Assembly: GCA_016790045.1 (NCBI GenBank)
Contig: JAEUPW010000005.1
Span: 1-53,210 of the forward strand
Source: Candidatus Competibacteraceae bacterium
GTDB lineage: Bacteria > Pseudomonadota > Gammaproteobacteria > Competibacterales > Competibacteraceae
Direction of reading: 5' to 3'
DNA length: 53,210 nucleotides
Positions 46,346 through 53,210 of the stretch are shown piece by piece; the stretch's first letter is position 1; the number at the start of each line of letters is the position of its first letter. A model generated the notes under the pieces. It saw nothing but the letters and a program-made list of their open reading frames with translations, did not search any database and was not told the origin of the DNA. A program made the position numbers and the translations under genes.

Positions 46346-48046
46346 TCAGGTCCGGCGCTTGGCGATCCACAGCGCCGCCGCGAAGCCGAGTAACGGCAGC
46401 GCCGCCTGCACGACCGCGAACGCGCCGATGACCCGCCGGTTGCCCCCGCTCGCCAGCGTCACGGCCTCGGTGGTGATCGTGGCGTGGCGGCCCGCGCCGG
46501 CGAACAAGGTCGGCAGATATTGCGCGACGCTGACCGAAAATCCCAACGCCGCCGCCACCGCTACCGGCCCGCGCAGCAGCGGCAGCTTGACCCGCCAAAA
46601 AGCGCGGGCGCGGCTGGCTCCCAGCGCCAGCGCGGTCTGCTCGTAGCGCGCGTCGAACGCCCGCCAGGGATCGGCCAGCGACAGAAACACGTAAGGCAAC
46701 ACGAACAGCACATGGGTCCAGACCAGCGCCGGCCAGCCCCCATCCAGGCCGCCCCAAACCAAAAGCACCTGAATCCCGAACAAAAAGCCGACTTGCGGCA
46801 CCAGCAAAGGCAGATAAAGCAACCACAGGCTGCGGCCGGCGAAGGTCGGCCGCCGGTGCGCTTCGTGTTCGAGGCAGGCGAGCGATAGCCCGAGCGCCAG
46901 CGCGGTCGCCGCCACGCCGATGATCGAGGTGGTGCCGATCATGGCCAGCAGATTGCCGCTTTGACCGATCCAATTGTCCGGGGTCCACCGTTCGGGCCAC
47001 GCCAGCGGAAAGGGCCATCGTTGGGCGAACGACCACAGCAACAAGCCGCCCATGCTAAGCGTCGCGCACGCGAACACCGCGCCGCCGCCGCCGAGCGCCA
47101 GGCGCCTGGCGATGCCCCCCATGCCGCCGCGCCAACCGCCGATCACCCAGAATCGGCTCAACCGCCCCAACAAGCGAACCATGCCTTCCCAGGTGGCCAG
47201 CGCGATCAAAACCAGCAAAGTCAACAGAACCGCCGCCGCCGCCGCGGGCAAACGCCAAGTCAACTCGGGACCGTTAAACCAGCGCAGCGCCTGCACCGCC
47301 AAGGTCGGCGGCGTGCTGGGGCCAATGATTAAGGCGACATCCACCACGGTCAGCGAAAACGCCAGAGCGGCGAACACCGGCAAGCGCAGCAGCGGGTAGA
47401 GCGAGGGCAGGATCACTTTAAAAAACGTGGTGATGGGGCCGTAACCGAGCGAACGGGCCACGGACGACCAGGATTCGAGCGGTAATTGCGAAAGGCCGCT
47501 AAGGCCCATGAACAACAGATAGGGCGTTTGCTTGAGCAGCAGCGCCAGAATCAGGCTCAAACCCCACGGGTCTTGCGGCCCGAAACCGGCAAGGTCCGGC
47601 GGCCGTTCCCAGCCGGTCGCCCACGGCGAGAACCAGCGCGCCAGCCAGCCGCTGGGCGCGATCAGAAACGCCAAACCGAACGCCAGCGCCGCGTGGGGAA
47701 CGGCCAACAAGGGCGCCAAGCTCTGGCGGATGCGGCGCAGCCAAAGGGTGTGATGACAAGTGGCGAGCAACGCCAGCGCCAGCAACAGCGATAGCGCGGT
47801 CGCCGCAAAGCCAGTCCACAAGCTCAGCGCCAGAGACTGCCCCAAGCCCGGAGCCGCCCATAGCGCCCGCCAGGGCTCCAGCGAAAAATCGGCGGCTCCC
47901 ACCACCGGCAACCACCCGAACGCCGGCAGCAGCGTGCCGAGCAGACCGGCGGCGATGGGGGCCAACAAGATGAACAGCGTCAGCGCTGGAGCCCGGTTGA
48001 GGGCCAGCGCGCTCCAGCTCCCGCGCCGCGCCGTTTCGCGGTTCAC
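46346..48046 (-). CDS. ynjC: ABC transporter permease, YnjC-like (fused double permease)
   Basis: This 566-residue inner-membrane protein contains two binding-protein-dependent permease domains (about 70-270 and 350-560), each with about six helices and an EAA-like cytoplasmic loop (SVARSLGYGPITTFFKVILPSLYP near 190 and ALALGASRARAFWRVKLPLL near 470). Such fused permeases occur in the YnjC and FbpB groups. It lies between the solute-binding and ATPase genes with 1-base gaps on both sides, so the three are almost certainly one operon. Confidence 0.92.
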   Translation of the reverse strand: MNRETARRGSWSALALNRAPALTLFILLAPIAAGLLGTLLPAFGWLPVVGAADFSLEPWRALWAAPGLGQSLALSLWTGFAATALSLLLALALLATCHHTLWLRRIRQSLAPLLAVPHAALAFGLAFLIAPSGWLARWFSPWATGWERPPDLAGFGPQDPWGLSLILALLLKQTPYLLFMGLSGLSQLPLESWSSVARSLGYGPITTFFKVILPSLYPLLRLPVFAALAFSLTVVDVALIIGPSTPPTLAVQALRWFNGPELTWRLPAAAAAVLLTLLVLIALATWEGMVRLLGRLSRFWVIGGWRGGMGGIARRLALGGGGAVFACATLSMGGLLLWSFAQRWPFPLAWPERWTPDNWIGQSGNLLAMIGTTSIIGVAATALALGLSLACLEHEAHRRPTFAGRSLWLLYLPLLVPQVGFLFGIQVLLVWGGLDGGWPALVWTHVLFVLPYVFLSLADPWRAFDARYEQTALALGASRARAFWRVKLPLLRGPVAVAAALGFSVSVAQYLPTLFAGAGRHATITTEAVTLASGGNRRVIGAFAVVQAALPLLGFAAALWIAKRRT

Positions 48047-48047
48047 G

Positions 48048-49274
48048 CTAGCGGCTGTAACGCGCTCGCCAAGCGGCTTCCAGTCGCTCCACCCAGCTCG
48101 GGTGCGGTTCCGGCAGGGGCGCGCCCAACTCGCCCGGACTGAGCGTGGCGACGCCGCGTTTCAGCTCGATAAAGCGAGCGCGATCGGCGGGCGACAATTT
48201 TTCCAGTCCCAACACCGTCGGGTCGCCCCAGATCGCGGGGTCCAGTTTGCGGGACTGGGCTTCGGGGGAAAGCAGGAAATTGGCGACGACCTGCGCGCCT
48301 TCCTTGGCGCTGGAATTGTACGGAATGGCGACGAAATGGGTGTTGGCGATGGTGCCGCCCGCCAGCACGTAAGTGCGCACCGTATTGCGCAGATTGCCTT
48401 TTTCGATTTCCGCCGAAGCGTCGTTGGGGTTGAGGCTGAACGCGATATCGATTTCGCCGTCCGCCAGCAACTGGCGCAGCGCCGGCGCGCTTTGCGGAAA
48501 GGTTTGGCCCTGCCGCCACAGATGCGGGCGAACTTCGTCCAGCCAACCCCACAGCGGTGCGGTCACGGGTCCGAAGGTGGTTTCGGCGACCGGTTTTTGC
48601 AAGGCTTCTTGTTGGTCGGTCAGTTTGATCAGGATCTGCTTGAGAAAGGTCGAGCCGAGCGTGTCGGGCGGTTCGGGATAAGTGAACCGCCCCGGATGGG
48701 CCTTGATGTAATCCATGAGTTCGGAGACGGATTTCGGCGGATTTTGCAGCTTGGCGGCGTCATGGATGAAAACGACATGCGATTTGCCCCAGGGCACTTC
48801 CATGCCTTCGACGGGTTCCGTGAAATCCAGGGTCGTGCTCGGAATCGTCACGGTATCCACCAGGGGATAATGGGGTAGCCGTTCGGAGAAAGGCCCGAAC
48901 AGCAGGCCATTGCTCTTCATGGTGTGAAAATTTTCGCCGTTGATCCAGAGCAGGTCCACCGTGCCTTTTTCGTTGCGGCCGGCATATTTTTCGGCCAGGA
49001 TGCGCGACACCGTTTCGGCGATATCGCCGACCTTCACGTGCTGGAGCGCGATGCCGTAGCGTTCCTTGACTCGCTCGCCGACCCACGCGATGTAGGCGTT
49101 GGCTTTCTCGTCGCCGCCCCAGGTGTTCCAGTAGACGGTTTGACCGCGCGCCGTTTTCTCGATTTCGTCCCAGGCGGGTTCGGCGGCTTTGAGCACACCC
49201 AAAACGAGAGACACCGCCAGTAGCAAGATCAAACGCCGCCACGGTCCGCCGGATAACTTGCCCAGCATCGCCAT
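48048..49274 (-). CDS. ynjB: ABC transporter substrate-binding protein, YnjB-like
   Basis: This 408-residue protein is exported: residues about 10-30 form a Sec signal with cleavage near KAAEP. The mature protein contains GQTVYWNTWGGDEKANAYIAWV, GTVDLLWINGENFHTMK, GSTFLKQILIKLT and NTHFVAIPYNSSAKEG, and strongly resembles E. coli YnjB. It is the periplasmic receptor of the YnjBCD transporter. It is the first gene of the operon, 67 bases after the divergent-strand neighbour's coding end; a weak GAGGAA lies upstream of its ATG. The ligand is unknown. Confidence 0.93.
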   Translation of the reverse strand: MAMLGKLSGGPWRRLILLLAVSLVLGVLKAAEPAWDEIEKTARGQTVYWNTWGGDEKANAYIAWVGERVKERYGIALQHVKVGDIAETVSRILAEKYAGRNEKGTVDLLWINGENFHTMKSNGLLFGPFSERLPHYPLVDTVTIPSTTLDFTEPVEGMEVPWGKSHVVFIHDAAKLQNPPKSVSELMDYIKAHPGRFTYPEPPDTLGSTFLKQILIKLTDQQEALQKPVAETTFGPVTAPLWGWLDEVRPHLWRQGQTFPQSAPALRQLLADGEIDIAFSLNPNDASAEIEKGNLRNTVRTYVLAGGTIANTHFVAIPYNSSAKEGAQVVANFLLSPEAQSRKLDPAIWGDPTVLGLEKLSPADRARFIELKRGVATLSPGELGAPLPEPHPSWVERLEAAWRARYSR

Positions 49275-49341
49275 CGTGCTTTTCCTCGAATCAGGGTTTG
49301 GGAACTCGAAATGAATTTGTTTGGAGTTGGATGATTATGGC

Positions 49342-50052
49342 CTATTCCTCGCCATCGGCAATCCGGCGCAGCATCGCTTGGTCGCATCCTTGAGTATTGG
49401 CGCTACAGTCGCGCAATACGCCCTGTCGGCGCAATTCGGCGATGGTGCGGCTGACGGTTTCGGTGGTTAACCCGATCATAGCTCCAAGGTCTTCCCGGCC
49501 GAACAGCGGCAGGGCTTGGTCGCTGTCGGGGCACGTCAAGCGCAATAGCAAACGGGCGATCCGCTCGCGTGCGGTGCCGGTGGTGAACTCGGTCAGCCAA
49601 GTGTCGGCTTCCGCCAGTTTTTGCTGCCAGCGCGCCATTAAATCCCGGTACAAGCGGGGTTGTCGCTCGCCGAGCTGTTCGATCACTGGGGCGGGAATCG
49701 CGCACAGGCCGCAATCGCTCAGGGCGATGGCGTCATGCTGGTAGGGCTGGCCGACCAGTATCTCCATGCCAAGGATATCGCCCCGTTTCAACAAGCGGAC
49801 GATTCGCTGGTTGCCATCCGGCAGATATTGCAGCAATTTGATGATGCCGGAGCGCAAGGTGAACAGCATCTCTCCCCGTTCGCCCAGTCGGTAGAGCGTG
49901 TGCTGGGCCGTTAGAGCTACATCCTGAATCGGCCGGTGGATGTGGCGGAAATCGGCTTCGTGCAGGCCGGCGAACAAGGCGGAATCCCGCACAGCGCAAT
50001 GGCGGCATTTGGCAGCTTCCAGACCAATCTCAAGTACGGCAACAGCTCTCAT
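49342..50052 (-). CDS. Crp/Fnr-family transcriptional regulator with partial FNR-like Cys set
   Basis: This 236-residue regulator has a cyclic-nucleotide-binding fold (about 25-140) and a winged helix (about 155-220), with DLGAMIGLTTETVSRTIAELRRQG as recognition helix (E199, S201, R202). N-terminal CRHCAVRDSALFAGL gives Cys16 and Cys19, and Cys114 aligns with the fourth FNR ligand, but the third FNR position (here near residue 25) is not Cys. A normal [4Fe-4S] switch is therefore doubtful; a three-Cys or redox-thiol sensor is possible. It sits upstream of ynjBCD on the same strand and next to a cytochrome-bd relic and redox genes on the other. Confidence 0.88.
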   Translation of the reverse strand: MRAVAVLEIGLEAAKCRHCAVRDSALFAGLHEADFRHIHRPIQDVALTAQHTLYRLGERGEMLFTLRSGIIKLLQYLPDGNQRIVRLLKRGDILGMEILVGQPYQHDAIALSDCGLCAIPAPVIEQLGERQPRLYRDLMARWQQKLAEADTWLTEFTTGTARERIARLLLRLTCPDSDQALPLFGREDLGAMIGLTTETVSRTIAELRRQGVLRDCSANTQGCDQAMLRRIADGEE

Positions 50053-50542
50053 GAGGCACCCGCGCTCGACTGTCGTTAGCTGACCACAGTGTACAGGATC
50101 GGCCGCCTTGCCACGGCCCTGATCGGCCTAAAAACTCGCTGGACCGCAAACGTTAAGACCCTGTTTCCGAGCGTGAGTTGAAGAAAAAGTCGCGGTGCGG
50201 CGACGGCGATTGCGAATCCGCAATGCGCCCGCTGCCGGGGCGATGGCAAACTGCTTGGCATTCTCCTCAACGGCGTTGGACATCGGCATGATCCATCTTC
50301 GTTTTCCGGCTTCTTCACCGCCTTGATTCCTGACTCTATTTGCCCTGATCCTGCGCCCGGTCGGCTTCGATTGCCGGAGCAAGCTGAGCGATCCGCGCTG
50401 GCGCAATTTTTGGGATTGGGGGCTGTTCGTGGGCGGCGCGATACCCGCTGGTATTCGGAGTCGCTTTCGGCAACGTGTTGCAACAGGTGTAGGCAGGCTG
50501 CTTTTAAGCCTTTGCCTGCAAAATTGATGAAGGATATTGCTG
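50053..50542. other. Intergenic region with cydB fragment and little else
   Basis: This 490-base gap between the Crp/Fnr gene and the NifX-like gene contains the degraded cydB piece (50296-50492). From 50053 to about 50290 no gene is recognised; the minus-strand frames there are Arg-rich and unconvincing. A bulged hairpin (aggcaggct / agcc-ttt-tgcct, 50491-50518) follows the fragment. Confidence 0.5.
50296..50492 (+). pseudogene. cydB: Fragment of cytochrome bd oxidase subunit II (cydB), frameshifted
   Basis: Three frames together spell the CydB segment around the conserved block. In order: SSFSGFFTAL (from 50296), then in a second frame LFALILRPVGFDCRSK continuing with PRWRNFWDWGLFVGG, then in a third frame PLVFGVAFGNVLQQV up to a TAG at 50490-50492. 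Intact CydB has the same order (AFSGFY, LFALILRPVGF, RWRNxWDW, GVAFGNxLQGV). The start codon, most of the protein (about 310 residues) and any cydA are missing, and at least two frameshifts interrupt it. It is a dead remnant of a terminal oxidase operon. Confidence 0.82.
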
Positions 50543-50926
50543 ATGAAAATTGCCGTAACCAGCCAGAATCGCCGCACTGTGACCGAACACGCGGGCAAGT
50601 GCCGCAAATTCTGGATTTATGAGATTGACGACCAAAAAGTGACGGGCAAGACTTTGCTTGAACTGCCCATCGAACAATCCTTGCACCAGAGTTCGCCGCA
50701 AGCGCCGCATCCGTTGAATGAGGTGCAGGTGCTCATCGCGGGCAGCATGGGGCCGGGTTTAAGCCGCCGTCTTGCCGCCAAGGGCATCGCGGCTCTGGTC
50801 ACCGCCGAGAGCGATCCGGATCGGGCGATAACGGACTATCTTGAGGGTCGGCCGAGTGCAGAAGCGGCGATGACATGCGGCCACGGCCATGCCCATCATC
50901 ACGCCCATCATCACGATCACGGTTGA
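50543..50926 (+). CDS. NifX/NifB-C-type cofactor-binding protein with His-rich tail
   Basis: This 127-residue protein has the NifX/NifY/dinitrogenase-cofactor fold (about 1-105): MKIAVTSQNRRTVTEHAGKCRKFWIYEI, then VQVLIAGSMGPGLSRRLAAKGI and DPDRAITDYLEG. Members bind Fe-S or Fe-Mo clusters or act in cluster delivery; many lie outside nif clusters, and none is seen here. The last 16 residues are CGHGHAHHHAHHHDHG, a probable metal-binding tail. ATG 50543 has AAGGA upstream. It starts 50 bases after the cydB remnant and precedes an MBL gene by 123 bases; together they look like a small metal/redox module. Confidence 0.88.
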   Translation: MKIAVTSQNRRTVTEHAGKCRKFWIYEIDDQKVTGKTLLELPIEQSLHQSSPQAPHPLNEVQVLIAGSMGPGLSRRLAAKGIAALVTAESDPDRAITDYLEGRPSAEAAMTCGHGHAHHHAHHHDHG

Positions 50927-51049
50927 TGGCGGGTTCATAAAGCGATAACACAAACGATAACACGGGCAGGGATACCCGAATCCGGCCTCGGCCCGGTTTG
51001 GAGCCGCGCTGTCGCCAATCGTTCGGAGACAACCAGAGGAAAGCCAATC

Positions 51050-51982
51050 ATGTCAAACCCGCAAAAAGCCGATATGGGCGTCTTGAAGCGCCTGAAAATT
51101 CGCTGCATTTCCGAAACCGGTTGGTTCGATACCGGCGAGGTGTTCGGCGATATCCGGGACGCGGGTGGCGCTGAAGTCGATCAGTACGCCATTCCGTGGC
51201 CGCCGTTTGGCGATTTGCACGCCGATAACGCTGCCGGGTTTTCGGCGCTGCTGGAAGCCGAGGAAATCGGCGGAGCCGTGCGCCGCTTGCTGTTCGACAC
51301 CGGCTGGAATCCGGCTTGGATGGACCGGCGCTTCGCCGAGGAGGGTATCGACCGGATGCTGCAAGCGGGCGAGATCGAGGCGCTGGTGATCAGCCACGAG
51401 CATTTCGATCATTTCTGGGGAATCGGCTCGACGCTCAAGCACTGTCCCGGTATTACCGTTTACGTGCCCGAGGGCTTCCAGCAAGCAGGTTTCGATCTGA
51501 TTCGTCAGCAGGGCCATACCGGTGAAGTGATCACCATCGCCGCCGACCGACCGCACGTTTTATTTCACGGTTTGGCGCTGGTGAATTTCCCGATGAACAC
51601 CTTGCTGAAGGTGGGAGGCGAAAATGTGCTCTACGCGCATCTCCAGGATCGGGGTATCGCGATGGTCACCGGCTGCGGTCACGGTGGCGTGCTCAACTTG
51701 TTGGAGTACGCCCGGCAGAATTTCGTCGGCGGCGAGCGCATCCACGCGCTGTACGGCGGCTTGCACATCGCGCCCTTGGACGATTGGGACGAAGCAAAAA
51801 ATCGGATTATCGATGGTTTGAAAGGTTACGAGGTCGCCAAGCTGGCGTGCAATCACTGCACCGGGCGCACCGCGGTCGAAAAGATGCTGGAACTCGGGTT
51901 GCCGGTGCAGCGCGGCACCGCCCGCAACGGCTCCAAGACGGAGCTATTCCTGGGCAACGGGGACATGTTGGAGCTGGGATGA
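51050..51982 (+). CDS. MBL-fold metallo-hydrolase, dihydropterin-synthase-like type
   Basis: This 310-residue protein has an MBL metal site: HEHFDH (116-121), plus later ligands in VTGCGHGGV (His) and LYGGLHIAPLDD. The long N-terminus (about 1-110) before the motif and the CNHCTGR segment near 264 match the 7,8-dihydropterin-6-methyl-aminobenzene-phosphate-synthase-like branch found mostly in archaea and anaerobes. AGAGG lies about 10 bases before ATG 51050. Cytoplasmic. It follows the NifX-like gene and could be functionally linked. The reaction cannot be assigned from sequence alone. Confidence 0.88.
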   Translation: MSNPQKADMGVLKRLKIRCISETGWFDTGEVFGDIRDAGGAEVDQYAIPWPPFGDLHADNAAGFSALLEAEEIGGAVRRLLFDTGWNPAWMDRRFAEEGIDRMLQAGEIEALVISHEHFDHFWGIGSTLKHCPGITVYVPEGFQQAGFDLIRQQGHTGEVITIAADRPHVLFHGLALVNFPMNTLLKVGGENVLYAHLQDRGIAMVTGCGHGGVLNLLEYARQNFVGGERIHALYGGLHIAPLDDWDEAKNRIIDGLKGYEVAKLACNHCTGRTAVEKMLELGLPVQRGTARNGSKTELFLGNGDMLELG

Positions 51983-52190
51983 CGGTTTAACGCCCGTTCG
52001 GATCGCGGCGGCCTTCGCTTGCCCGAAAATCGCTCCTGATCGACCTTCGCGGCGAACGCAGAACTCGCATAGCGATTTTCAATGGTCGGCTTAGGAATAA
52101 TGAATTTATAAAAATAAGTACTTTCTAATATTTTAATGGGGCGTTACCTGTCTATGTTTTTCCTGACTTTCACTGTTTGAGGAACGAACC

Positions 52191-52838
52191 ATGGAAACCA
52201 CGCCTTCCGTTAGCTTCCCGCGCTTGAACGAGCGCGCGCCCGATTTCGAAGCGCCGACCACGCACGGGATCAAGAAGTTGTCCGACTATCACGGTAAGTG
52301 GCTGGTGCTGTTTTCCCATCCTGCGGATTTTACTCCGGTGTGCACGACGGAATTCATCGCCTTCGCCAAAGCCTACGACCGGTTCGCCAAGCTGAATTGC
52401 GACTTGTTGGGTCTGTCGATCGACAGCCATTATTCGCATGTGGCTTGGGTGCGGAACATCCGGGAGAAATTCGGCGTCGACATAAAATTTCCGATCATCG
52501 CCGATCTGTCGATGGCGGTCGCCAGAGCTTACGGCATGGTCCATCCCGGCGCTGCCGATACCTCGGCTGTGCGCGCGACCTTCATTATCGACCCCGACAG
52601 CATCTTGCGGGCCATGGTGTATTACCCGATGACCAACGGTCGATCCATCGACGAGTTCCTGCGCTTGGTTGAGGCGTTGCAAACCTCCGACGCCAACAAA
52701 GTTGCCACGCCCGAAGGTTGGAAGCCCGGTGAACCGGTCATTGTGCCGCCGCCGGCCACGACTGCCGAGGCGCAGGCGCGGATCGACGAAAAGGGCTATG
52801 ACTACGTCGATTGGTACTTCTGCAAGAAGACGTTATAA
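52191..52838 (+). CDS. Peroxiredoxin, Prx6/1-Cys type
   Basis: This 215-residue cytoplasmic peroxidase reduces H2O2 and organic peroxides. The peroxidatic site is FTPVCTTEF with C51; the conserved Prx6 features DLLGLSIDSHYSHVAWVRNI and RATFIIDPDSILRA are present. A second Cys, C211 in the C-terminal WYFCKKTL, could act as resolving cysteine, as in archaeal Prx6-like enzymes. The ATG is preceded by GAGGAACGAACC. The upstream 208 bases are AT-rich and may hold the promoter. It is directly followed by an ETHE1-like gene after 80 bases, giving a peroxide/sulfide-stress pair. Confidence 0.94.
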   Translation: METTPSVSFPRLNERAPDFEAPTTHGIKKLSDYHGKWLVLFSHPADFTPVCTTEFIAFAKAYDRFAKLNCDLLGLSIDSHYSHVAWVRNIREKFGVDIKFPIIADLSMAVARAYGMVHPGAADTSAVRATFIIDPDSILRAMVYYPMTNGRSIDEFLRLVEALQTSDANKVATPEGWKPGEPVIVPPPATTAEAQARIDEKGYDYVDWYFCKKTL

Positions 52839-52854
52839 GTCAGTGCGGGTGGCT

Positions 52855-52888
52855 CCGGCGCGGCGCGTTCCCGCTGCCGTCGCGCCGG
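52855..52888. terminator. GC hairpin between peroxiredoxin and ETHE1-like genes
   Basis: Arms ccggcgcg / cgcgccgg (8 bp) enclose an 18-base loop, 17 bases after the peroxiredoxin stop. There is no T-tract. It may attenuate read-through into the ETHE1-like gene or stabilise the peroxiredoxin message. Confidence 0.35.
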
Positions 52889-52918
52889 GTCACCAGCCGA
52901 ATTGAAGGAGCCGACAGC

Positions 52919-53210
52919 ATGATTTTCAAGCAGCTTTTTGAGCCCGTCTCCTCGACCTACAGTTATCTTTTGGCCTGTCGGGAGACCGGAGCTTGCGCCA
53001 TCATCGACCCGGTGATCGAGACCGTCAAGCGCGATTTGCAGGTTTTGCAAAGCCTGGGATTAAAGCTCTGGTACACCATCGACACCCACATTCACGCCGA
53101 CCATTTGACCGGCGCGCTCAAGCTCAAGCATCGGTCCGGCAGCCAAATTTGCGCGCCGGCCATGGATCGCTTGCCGTGCACCGACGTGGGGCTGCGCGAG
53201 GGGGAGCCGC
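52919..53210 (+). CDS. Persulfide dioxygenase-like MBL protein (ETHE1 type), 3'-truncated by window edge
   Basis: Only the first 97 residues are present. The N-terminus (MIFKQLFEPVSSTYSYLLACRETGACAIIDPV) and the metal motif THIHADH (with TGAL following) are those of ETHE1-type MBL proteins, which oxidise glutathione persulfide to sulfite in sulfide detoxification. AAGGAG lies 9 bases upstream of ATG 52919. The peroxiredoxin gene 80 bases upstream suggests a shared stress role. The C-terminal metal ligands lie outside the window. Confidence 0.85.
   Translation, partial: MIFKQLFEPVSSTYSYLLACRETGACAIIDPVIETVKRDLQVLQSLGLKLWYTIDTHIHADHLTGALKLKHRSGSQICAPAMDRLPCTDVGLREGEP

Noticed and set aside
50128..50607. 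Minus-strand frame spanning the cydB remnant
   Set aside because: It is Arg-rich with no recognisable motif and lies opposite clear CydB-derived sequence.
50543..50926. Evidence for nitrogen fixation from the NifX-like fold
   Set aside because: No nifHDK, nifENB or other nif gene is present in the window; this fold is common outside nitrogen fixation.

Overview
This is a GC-rich window (roughly 60% by eye, not counted) from a Gammaproteobacterium. The gene set supports that placement: gamma-type GshA, the glyA-nrdR-ribD-ribE-ribBX-ribH-nusB order, a class II DAHP synthase, the YnjBCD transporter and an entericidin-type lipoprotein. Enoyl-CoA hydratase next to 3-hydroxybutyryl-CoA dehydrogenase, malic enzyme, and the kinase/SUMF-fold fusions would fit a PHA-cycling lineage such as Competibacteraceae, but that genus-level guess is weak. 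The window opens inside pgi and ends inside a persulfide-dioxygenase-like gene. No rRNA, tRNA, CRISPR array, prophage or transposase was seen.

Layout. 1-2.1 kb: pgi 3' end, an entericidin-like lipoprotein and a DUF465 protein. 1.7-11.05 kb: a Ser/Thr phospho-signalling locus. On the minus strand it has a PP2C phosphatase followed by a small membrane protein. Divergently on the plus strand it has a pseudokinase fused through a membrane segment to a SUMF/FGE-fold domain, an active-looking kinase with the same C-terminal fold, and an exported protein with a FlgO/CsgG-like N-terminus, nine PEGA repeats and a possible POTRA-like end. 11-26.5 kb: mostly metabolic genes (malic enzyme, crotonase, HBD, M17 peptidase, gshA, DAHP synthase with a coupled amidotransferase, a DMT exporter, two alpha/beta hydrolases) plus a secreted VWA protein and two unknown membrane proteins. 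26.5-33 kb: an MBL hydrolase, then the nusB/riboflavin/nrdR/glyA cluster. 33-39.6 kb: an HDAC-like deacetylase, an acyl-CoA thioesterase, a CNNM/CorC protein and a fused 5-oxoprolinase.

39.6-42.5 kb is an AT-richer accessory patch of unrecognised secreted or membrane proteins, including a tandem paralogue pair and a protein with a hexapeptide tandem repeat. 42.5-50 kb: a hybrid histidine kinase, an orphan mraZ whose sequence looks Bacteroidota-like, the ynjB-ynjC-ynjD ABC transporter and a Crp/Fnr regulator. 50-53.2 kb: a frameshifted cydB fragment, a NifX-like protein with a His-rich tail, an MBL hydrolase, a Prx6-type peroxiredoxin and the start of an ETHE1-like gene; this end looks devoted to redox and sulfur stress.

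Most likely to be undescribed is the 1.7-11 kb locus. It combines a writer (active kinase), a pseudokinase, an eraser (PP2C), two periplasm-facing SUMF-fold domains without the FGE catalytic cysteines, and a repeat-built envelope protein. This suggests a transmembrane Ser/Thr phospho-signalling apparatus, but no partner or output is proved by the sequence.
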